From Desulfobacteraceae bacterium (GTDB lineage Bacteria; Desulfobacterota; DSM-4660; Desulfatiglandales; Desulfatiglandaceae): DNA of 46,670 nt. Made by a program: the position numbers and the translations under genes. Below the pieces are notes generated by a model. It was not told where the DNA came from. It searched no databases and saw only the letters and a list, made by a program, of their open reading frames with translations. The number at the start of each line of letters is the position of its first letter. The first letter of the stretch is position 1. Shown here in pieces: positions 41,218 to 46,670 of the stretch. The stretch is from the NCBI GenBank assembly GCA_016844935.1, contig JAERTK010000005.1, positions 1-46,670 on the forward strand, read 5' to 3'.

Positions 41218-42537
41218 ATGGCAAATGCGGATGATATGAGAAGATTGGCGCAAGAGGTGGCCAATGCCTATGAAGAGAGGGTGAACAGTATTAATGCCAT
41301 AAAAACAGACACGGCAGCGTGGTTAAACGAAAGTGGGAAAGCGCACCAGGAGATGGCTGAGAATCTCAGGGCGGAACTCACTGGATTTAAAACGAATCTT
41401 GATGCGGCTGAAAACGATCGTAAAACCGCCGATCAGGCCGAGATCAAGGCGCGTCAAGACTATATGGAAAATTTCCTGGCGGAATTCGACAAGGCCCGCC
41501 AGGAGATGGCCGACAACCTCAGGACGGAGCTCGCAAAATTCAAGGAGGATCTCGACGCAGCCGAAGGCGACCGGAAAACTGCCGATCAGGCTGAGATCAG
41601 GGAACGCGGCACTTATATCGAAAACCTCCTGGCCGAATTCGACAAGGTCCACCAGGAGATGGCCGACAACCTCAGGACGGAACTCGCAAAATTCAAGGCG
41701 GATCTCGACGCAGCCGAAGGCGACCGGAAAACCGCCGATCAGGCTGAGATCTGGCAACGAGACACTTATAACGCTAACCACCTGGCCAAATGTGACAAGG
41801 TCCACCAGGAGATGGCCGAGAACCTCAGAACGGAACTCGCAAAATTCAAGGCGGATCTCGACGCGGCCGAAGGCGATCGGAAAACCGCCGATCAGGCTGA
41901 GATCAGGGAACGCGGCGCTTACATCGAGAACCTCCTGGCCGAATTCGACAAGGTTCACCAGGAGATGGCCGACAACCTCAGGGCGGAACTGGCAAAATTC
42001 AAGGCAGATCTCGACGCGGCCGAAGGCGACCGAAAAACCGCCGATCAGGCTGAAGTCAAGGAGCGTCAAGAAGCGGTCAGGGCGATGCTGGACGAGTTCC
42101 GGCAGGAACAGGAAGAAGCTTCCGCGGCCTGGAAGGGACTCCTTGCCGAAATGCAGACCCTCAGGGAAAAGGCCACCATCACCGGTCTCGTAGAGGCGGA
42201 ATCGGCCGTAGAAATGTCAACGGCTGAAGAGGCCATAGAAGAAGCAATCGAAGAAAAAAAACCGGAAGAACCCCCGGAAGAAGAAATCGCCGAGGAAGAA
42301 AAGCCGGAAGAACCTCTGGAAGAAGAACCCGAAGAAGCTTTCGAAGAAGAGGCAACCGAGAGAGACGTAGACGAGGAAGTGCTCACTCTCCTTGAAGAAC
42401 ATCCCGACGGGTTGAAGATGGTTGAAATTGCAGATGCTTTGGGGGTTGACAACTGGAGGTCAATGATCCCGATTATAAGGCAGCTCTTGGACGATGAAGA
42501 AATAGAAAAAATAGATTCGACCTATTTTGCGGTTTAA
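41218..42537 (+). CDS. GvpC-like repeat protein with C-terminal winged-helix-like domain
   Basis: A 439-residue protein. After an N-terminal module (LAQEVANAYEERVNSINAI) come five tandem 51-residue repeats (about residues 41-295), each with KxxQEMAxNLRxELxxFK and LDAAExDRKTADQAE. A strongly acidic Glu/Pro-rich region follows (about 335-385), then about 55 residues (LTLLEEHPDGLKMVEIADAL and DDEEIEKIDSTYFAV) like a small winged helix. Repeated amphipathic helices that wrap the shell are the hallmark of GvpC, which usually has 33-residue repeats. I see GvpC-like organisation but not clear GvpC sequence. GGAGG precedes the ATG. Confidence 0.75.
   Translation: MANADDMRRLAQEVANAYEERVNSINAIKTDTAAWLNESGKAHQEMAENLRAELTGFKTNLDAAENDRKTADQAEIKARQDYMENFLAEFDKARQEMADNLRTELAKFKEDLDAAEGDRKTADQAEIRERGTYIENLLAEFDKVHQEMADNLRTELAKFKADLDAAEGDRKTADQAEIWQRDTYNANHLAKCDKVHQEMAENLRTELAKFKADLDAAEGDRKTADQAEIRERGAYIENLLAEFDKVHQEMADNLRAELAKFKADLDAAEGDRKTADQAEVKERQEAVRAMLDEFRQEQEEASAAWKGLLAEMQTLREKATITGLVEAESAVEMSTAEEAIEEAIEEKKPEEPPEEEIAEEEKPEEPLEEEPEEAFEEEATERDVDEEVLTLLEEHPDGLKMVEIADALGVDNWRSMIPIIRQLLDDEEIEKIDSTYFAV
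41338..42102 (+). repeat. Five tandem 153-bp coding repeats
   Basis: Units begin at 41338, 41491, 41644, 41797 and 41950, each exactly 153 bases (51 codons). Units 2, 3 and 5 are closest to each other at the nucleotide level, unit 4 has a divergent second half, and unit 1 is the most divergent overall. Confidence 0.92.
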
Positions 42538-42575
42538 CCCATTCGTAACAGGAGTTCCTAAGGGAGGCAAATGCA

Positions 42576-42929
42576 ATGGATTTAGAAATTCTACAAGGAG
42601 AAGGCGGAAAGGTTGTAGCCGACTGCGCCTTCTGTCGGGGAAAGGGGACCGACCCTTTTCGTCTTTTATCAAAAATCTCTTTATGCCAGGTTTGCGGCGG
42701 CAGAAAAGAGATAACCGTTCCCGCGCCCGCGATCCGATGCGCTTTCTGCGGAGGAACAGGCATCCACCGCCATCAGAGGCTGTCGTGTGATGTTTGCGGC
42801 GGCAAAGGCATCGTCGGCATCAAAGCACCTGTTGAAACGTGCCCGGACTGCAAGGGAAAAGGCGTCGTTTCCGGTGATTACCTCCCCTGCCTGAAATGTA
42901 AGGGCACGGGAGTTGTTACAAAGAAGTAG
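42576..42929 (+). CDS. DnaJ-type CxxCxGxG zinc-finger protein, first copy
   Basis: A 117-residue protein made almost entirely of Cys-pair repeats as in the DnaJ zinc-binding region: CAFCRGKG, CQVCGGRK, CAFCGGTG, CDVCGGKG, CPDCKGKG and CLKCKGTG. There is no J domain or substrate-binding domain. GGGAGG lies upstream. A paralogue is encoded at 44713. In DnaJ this module binds zinc and unfolded protein; here it may act as a stand-alone chaperone for vesicle proteins, possibly with the Hsp70 and Hsp20 of the locus. That role is inference. Confidence 0.85.
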   Translation: MDLEILQGEGGKVVADCAFCRGKGTDPFRLLSKISLCQVCGGRKEITVPAPAIRCAFCGGTGIHRHQRLSCDVCGGKGIVGIKAPVETCPDCKGKGVVSGDYLPCLKCKGTGVVTKK

Positions 42930-43095
42930 GCAGAACGCAGGGGCGGTACACAGCGCGCAGTAGGATCGTAAGCAGCAGGCGGATTGCACCAGAAGCGCAT
43001 CATAAAATCGCTGCTTCGTTTGACTCAAAACAGCTATTGTGACAAACACCGCAGTTTGCCTGCTGCTTACCACAAACATTTCAAAGGAGGAGACT

Positions 43096-44013
43096 ATGTC
43101 AGTAGCAGAGATAACAACCGTGCTGGAACCCCGTTCCCTGCCCAACTTTGTGGAAACTCCCTATGTAAAGGACGTGACAGAGAGGTCCCTGGCCTATATT
43201 GCCGCGGGATTTCCGCTTCATCTCAGGGGAATATCCGGAACGGGCAAGACCACCATGGCCATGCATGTGGCCAGCAAAATCGGAAGGCCGGTGGTCATGA
43301 TCCACGGGGATGAGGAATTCTCAACCTCGGACCTGGTTGGCGGCGAGTATGGTTACAAGATCCGGAAAGTGGTGGATAATTTTATCCATTCGGTACTCAA
43401 GACTGAAGAAGACATGCGAAAAAGCTGGGTGGACAACCGCCTGACCATTGCCTGCAAATACGGGTTCACACTCATCTACGACGAGTTTACCCGCTCGAGG
43501 CCGGAGGCCAACAATGTGCTGCTCTCCGTGCTGCAGGAACGGATGCTGGATTTACCATCCGCCAGGGAGGGGGACAGTAACTACCTGAAGGTGGATCCCG
43601 ATTTCACTGCGATCTTTACCAGCAACCCGGAGGAATACGCCGGCGTCCATCGCAGTCAGGACGCCCTTCGGGATCGCATGATTACCATGGATCTGGATCA
43701 CTTCGACGAGGAAACGGAAATCCATATCACCAAATCCAAGACAGGGCTTGTCAATGGCGATGCGGCCAAGATCATCAAAGTCGTTCGGGATCTCAGAAAA
43801 TCCGATGTTTATGAGTTTGCACCCACCATAAGGGGCTGCATCATGATCGCCAAAACCCTAAAAGTCCGCAAGGCTTCAGTGGACAAAAACGATCCGATCT
43901 TCAAACAGACCTGCCTGGACATCCTGGCCTCCGAGACCAGCCGGATCGGCAGCCAAACCAATCAGGAAAGGGTCAAAGAAGTCATCGGTGAATTGATTGA
44001 ACAACATTGCTAA
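43096..44013 (+). CDS. gvpN: Gas vesicle protein GvpN (AAA+ ATPase)
   Basis: A 305-residue MoxR-like ATPase of normal GvpN length. The N-terminus PNFVETPYVKDVTERSLAY and AGFPLHLRG are typical; Walker A is GISGTGKTTMA near residue 53, Walker B region FTLIYDEFTRSRPEANNVLL, and sensor 1 AIFTSNPEEYAGVH. GvpN is needed for gas-vesicle enlargement in studied systems. The ATG at 43096 with AAAGGAGGAG upstream is chosen over an earlier in-frame ATG at 43039. A second, broken gvpN lies at 46371. Confidence 0.95.
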   Translation: MSVAEITTVLEPRSLPNFVETPYVKDVTERSLAYIAAGFPLHLRGISGTGKTTMAMHVASKIGRPVVMIHGDEEFSTSDLVGGEYGYKIRKVVDNFIHSVLKTEEDMRKSWVDNRLTIACKYGFTLIYDEFTRSRPEANNVLLSVLQERMLDLPSAREGDSNYLKVDPDFTAIFTSNPEEYAGVHRSQDALRDRMITMDLDHFDEETEIHITKSKTGLVNGDAAKIIKVVRDLRKSDVYEFAPTIRGCIMIAKTLKVRKASVDKNDPIFKQTCLDILASETSRIGSQTNQERVKEVIGELIEQHC

Positions 44014-44143
44014 CGCATGGGGTGTTCAATGGTTATCAGGCCTTCGGCCGCAACTCATGGTCATTGAGCATCACCTGAAAAAATAACCGCTTTAGTGGCC
44101 GTTGGAAGAAAATCACCAACAGCACACAATGGGGAGAGAGCAA

Positions 44144-44314
44144 ATGGCTTTGATGAGAGGTTTTGCAAAAGTAGACGGGGATGGAAAAATTTCGATCCCG
44201 GGGAATATCCGTAGAGAAGTCGGTCTAAGAGAAGGTCAGATGGTGGAAATCAAGATATCCGGACCCAACCGGGCGCCGTTTATTGTGATCCACAAGCGAC
44301 AGAATGCAAGGTAG
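44144..44314 (+). CDS. AbrB/SpoVT-like (MazE-type) DNA-binding protein
   Basis: A 56-residue protein with the swapped-hairpin AbrB pattern: VDGDGKISIPGNIRREVGLREGQ (residues about 8-30, given in part) then VEIKISGP. Such proteins are transcription regulators or antitoxins. No toxin gene follows, so regulator of the vesicle genes is the simpler idea. The ATG at 44144 has GGGGAGAG upstream; a longer TTG start at 44102 is possible. Confidence 0.78.
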   Translation: MALMRGFAKVDGDGKISIPGNIRREVGLREGQMVEIKISGPNRAPFIVIHKRQNAR

Positions 44315-44388
44315 GGCTGCGGTTCATGGGGGCCCCATAAATGCGGCATTTATGAGAAACAGGCCCTGATTTGCTTTGAGGAGGTGTC

Positions 44389-44703
44389 ATGGGCAGTAAA
44401 AGGCGAACGGTTTCAGACATAAAAACAGCCCTGAGGGCCAAAGTGCGATCCAAGCCGAGGGTGAGGGGATCGGAATTCCTGGAAATGTTTATCCTGGAAA
44501 AAAACAAGGCGCGACTGGAACAGGAAAAAGAGAACATTGATAAAAAGAGGGACCAGGTCACCAACGATATTCAATTTATCGATGATGAACTTGAAGATCT
44601 GCAGGGAACCGTTGAAGGAAGCCGGAATCCGGGGTCAAAAACAGTGGATCGTAGCAATAACAAAAAGGCAAACGGGCTGAAAACAATGACCATGGACTAT
44701 TAG
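44389..44703 (+). CDS. Small basic coiled-coil protein of the gas-vesicle locus
   Basis: A 104-residue protein. A very basic N-terminus (GSKRRTVSDIKTALRAKVRS) leads into a coiled coil (LEKNKARLEQEKENIDKKRD, then DDELEDLQGTVEG) and a Lys-rich tail. No family is recognised. GGAGGTGTC precedes the ATG. It is 9 bases before the second CxxCxGxG gene, so it is in the same operon. A structural or assembly role is inferred from location only. Confidence 0.65.
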   Translation: MGSKRRTVSDIKTALRAKVRSKPRVRGSEFLEMFILEKNKARLEQEKENIDKKRDQVTNDIQFIDDELEDLQGTVEGSRNPGSKTVDRSNNKKANGLKTMTMDY

Positions 44704-44712
44704 GGGGAAATC

Positions 44713-45099
44713 ATGGAATGGAAATGGTCATCAGTGGACAACATCGCGTCAGACAACCTGCCTGAACGCGTCAGCATTTCAAATGGTAATGACAAATTGG
44801 ATTGCGCTTTCTGTGGGGGAAAAGGGGAAAAGCCAAAGGGGTCCAGGTGTTCTGTTTGCGGCGGCAGCGGCAAAATTTCGCTTCAACAGCCTGCCATAAA
44901 ATGTGCCTACTGCAAAGGAACGGGCAAGGACAAACCCCGAAGCCACCTGACCTGCACCGTATGTAAAGGAAAGGGTTATGTGAGCGTCAGAGAGCCGCTT
45001 GAAACATGTTCCAAATGTCGCGGAAAAGGGGTGGACCCACACAACAAGCTTCCCTGCACCCGGTGTGCAGGAAAAGGCGTCATCACGGGGAAGGGGTAA
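44713..45099 (+). CDS. DnaJ-type CxxCxGxG zinc-finger protein, second copy
   Basis: A 128-residue paralogue of the protein at 42576. Motifs: CAFCGGKG, CSVCGGSG, CAYCKGTG, CTVCKGKG, CSKCRGKG and CTRCAGKG. The first 28 residues (EWKWSSVDNIASDN and on) are unique. Order and spacing of the six Cys pairs match the first copy, so they arose by duplication within the locus. It is followed 3 bases later by the 45103 gene. Confidence 0.85.
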   Translation: MEWKWSSVDNIASDNLPERVSISNGNDKLDCAFCGGKGEKPKGSRCSVCGGSGKISLQQPAIKCAYCKGTGKDKPRSHLTCTVCKGKGYVSVREPLETCSKCRGKGVDPHNKLPCTRCAGKGVITGKG

Positions 45100-45102
45100 A
45101 CC

Positions 45103-46278
45103 ATGAAAGAGAAAAAGGCTATATCCATGGGAAAACTGGCGGCCATGGAACGGCAATGGGCATTGGGTCTCACGGCCAAAAGACCGGCCATATCAGTTTT
45201 TGAGCAGGAAGCCCGGGATTGGCAACGGAAGGAAAATGCGTCCGACTCCCGGAATCAGGCGCCCATACTTTCTCCTGATCCCGTGGTGCCCTCAAAACCG
45301 CAAACAGATGTTCTGGAGAGACATGGTGAAATTTTCGGGGAAGAAGCAGGGGATGTAAACGCCCATGCACCGTCGGCCTTCCAGGGGGTAACCGCGGAGA
45401 CCATGGCCAAAATCCACCATTCCGAAAACAATCATGCCTCCCGGGACAAAGCAGACGAAACGAAAGAAGGGTTTCACTGGGAACCGCTTCAACCGCCCGA
45501 CAGCCGGGGACAAAAGAAAGAGAAAGATTTGAATACGGCTTCGGTGGCACTCATTGCAAGGAAGATTATGGCAAGAGAGTGGGCCGCGGCTTTGGGCCGT
45601 CCCCGGAACAACCGGAGCAATGAATCGATTTTGCTCAAGGAAGCGGAAAAACAACACCAAGAAGAACGAGCGAAAAAAGAGAAAAAAGAGACCGAGAAAA
45701 AGAGGGCGTCCAGGCAACGGAAATACGTGGAAATGGCAATCCATGCCTTTGCCCATGAACTTTTGAAGACACCCAAACCTATGGCGCCGGAAATGGCCGA
45801 ACCCCTTCTGGAAGAAGCCTTTTCAGATGTGGGAAACATCATAAGCTTCACCTGGCAGGAAAAGGGTTGTTGCATCTTCCTGGAACCGTGGGAAGAAAAA
45901 AGAATGCGGCGAAAACAGGGGCAAATGGCGCCTGCGGTGTTTCAGGCCGTCATTGATGATAACCTGACGCTCGGCGCCTATAAACGGATCGAGAACCCTG
46001 AAGTCCTCCAGGAAATGCAAAACCGCATGATTTCAAACAGCATCCTGGCATCCTTCAAAGCTTCAAATCAACACCATGCCAACGTCATGGAAGATGCCGT
46101 TTCTGAAGCGGGCCGTATCATTCAGTCGACACAGACGGATGGACAGTGGGCAATTAAACTGGAGCCCTGGGAGGAGATGCGGAAACGAAATGTGGAACGT
46201 GGTGGTCAGCCCCCCGTTGTGACCTATATGATCAACGCGACCCGGAATTTCGAAAAAATATCCTGTAACAGGCTGTAA
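45103..46278 (+). CDS. Unknown protein of the gas-vesicle locus with an internal repeat
   Basis: A 391-residue protein with no family I recognise. Residues about 1-150 are polar and probably disordered. Residues about 155-215 are a charged helical stretch with a Lys/Glu run (REERAKKEKKETEKK in part). The C-terminal half holds two similar modules ending CCIFLEPWEEKRMRRK and WAIKLEPWEEMRKRN, each preceded by a helix and a VxxAxxIIxxT/S segment. The shared LEPWEExR box is a distinctive signature. There is no signal peptide or membrane helix. Start ATG 45103 follows GGGGAAGGGG. Confidence 0.68.
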   Translation: MKEKKAISMGKLAAMERQWALGLTAKRPAISVFEQEARDWQRKENASDSRNQAPILSPDPVVPSKPQTDVLERHGEIFGEEAGDVNAHAPSAFQGVTAETMAKIHHSENNHASRDKADETKEGFHWEPLQPPDSRGQKKEKDLNTASVALIARKIMAREWAAALGRPRNNRSNESILLKEAEKQHQEERAKKEKKETEKKRASRQRKYVEMAIHAFAHELLKTPKPMAPEMAEPLLEEAFSDVGNIISFTWQEKGCCIFLEPWEEKRMRRKQGQMAPAVFQAVIDDNLTLGAYKRIENPEVLQEMQNRMISNSILASFKASNQHHANVMEDAVSEAGRIIQSTQTDGQWAIKLEPWEEMRKRNVERGGQPPVVTYMINATRNFEKISCNRL

Positions 46279-46370
46279 GTGGACGCTGTATTTTTGGGCT
46301 GCCGGTAAACCATGACCATTAAATAACGGCCGAAGGTCGGAGAGACACCAAAATCGGAAGGGGAAAAGCC

Positions 46371-46556
46371 GTGGCAAATGAAAGAAACGCAGAAACGACG
46401 CCTATCATGATTGATAAGGATCAACCCGGATTCGTTCAAACCGACTATGTCAAAGGGGTCATGAAACGCGCCAAGACCTATCTGGACGTGGGATTTCCAG
46501 TCCACTTGAGCGGTCCCGCGGGCACGGGAAATTATGTAAAGTTTTTACTTATGTAA
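46371..46556 (+). pseudogene. gvpN: Second gvpN, broken at Walker A by an insertion
   Basis: GTG start at 46371 with GGAAGGGGAA upstream. The N-terminus (PGFVQTDYVKGVMKRAKTYL, DVGFPVHLSGPAGTG) clearly parallels GvpN, but after GPAGTG, where K-T/S is expected, the sequence changes to A/T-rich DNA and stops at 46554-46556. The native part ends at about 46531. The rest of the gene would lie beyond the inserted element, outside the window. Confidence 0.85.
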
Positions 46557-46670
46557 AGTATCAAGCGTAATCCACCACTGATTCCCACATTTTAATTCTG
46601 TTACTTTCCATAATATTTCTCACAAAAACCACTATCCAAGGAGAAAATTATGGAAAAGGCAACCATCCAA
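46532..46670 (+). mobile_element. Probable mobile-element end inserted in gvpN
   Basis: Begins with two 11-base direct repeats TTATGTAAAGT (46532-46542 and 46549-46559) spaced 17 bases, then non-coding A/T-rich sequence, then a new gene start. The abrupt break in gvpN marks the junction. The repeat-bearing end followed by a short gene reminds me of IS91-like elements that carry a tyrosine recombinase, but this is from memory and unverified. Confidence 0.6.
46650..46670 (+). CDS. Start of an element-encoded gene (partial, right edge)
   Basis: ATG at 46650 with AAGGAG 7 bases upstream; only seven codons (MEKATIQ) are in the window. By position it is probably the first gene of the inserted element (integrase or transposase); nothing in seven residues proves it. 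Confidence 0.4.

Noticed and set aside
41323..42069. Long antisense open frame of 248 codons opposite the repeat protein
   Set aside because: It is a by-product of the in-frame 153-bp repeats and their biased composition; the plus frame has the start, site and clear protein pattern.
44040..46345. Inverted CTTCGGCCG...ATGGTCAT blocks around 44040 and 46328 as element ends
   Set aside because: Only partly similar, and the genes between belong to the vesicle locus; probably chance or small palindromes.

Overview
The window reads as a chromosomal segment of an anaerobic Desulfobacterota (deltaproteobacterial, sulfate-reducer-like) genome. Pointers are a Rex redox repressor, a tungsten-type aldehyde:ferredoxin oxidoreductase, the ArsS/peroxidase-like pair, RtcB, sigma-54 regulation, and two genes whose in-frame TGA sits where the family has Cys. 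The taxon is an inference; no rRNA or tRNA gene was seen.

Left end (1-8.1 kb): a translationally coupled minus-strand defence operon related to BREX/Pgl. It encodes a DUF499 ATPase, a short PglZ-domain protein and a DUF1156 adenine methylase that runs off the left edge. A possible gene remnant, inverted repeats and a ParE-type toxin-antitoxin pair lie upstream. Middle (8.2-29.4 kb): mostly housekeeping and redox genes. These are a flavodoxin, an FAD reductase, a cyclase-family hydrolase, a zinc-ribbon protein, rnhA, a DUF1573 protein with an in-frame TGA, rex, a PAS-GAF histidine kinase, a thioesterase, hpt, an MJ0042 protein, a K+ channel, a nucleotidyltransferase, AOR, rtcB, a D-Ala-D-Ala carboxypeptidase, a MoxR/VWA pair, and a peroxidase-like protein with ArsS. 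ArsS reads through TGA and is followed by a bSECIS-like hairpin.

Right end (29.7-46.7 kb): a Fic-like protein, then a large gas-vesicle locus. Its regulatory and chaperone block holds an XRE-Hsp20 fusion, an unknown 224-aa protein, a REC-PAS kinase, an NtrC-type sigma-54 activator and an Hsp70. A TumE-type toxin-antitoxin pair separates this from the structural block. The structural block starts at a -24/-12 promoter and encodes a REC protein lacking its phospho-acceptor Asp, two identical GvpA proteins, two related coiled-coil proteins (one with five 51-residue repeats), two CxxCxGxG proteins, GvpN, an AbrB-like protein and two unknown proteins. A second gvpN is cut at its Walker A motif by what looks like a mobile-element end. 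Other expected gvp genes (F/L, G, J, K, S) are not in the window and may lie to the right.

The most notable points are the candidate selenoprotein form of DUF1573, the sigma-54/NtrC control circuit inferred for gas vesicles, and the unusual accessory set of the gas-vesicle locus.
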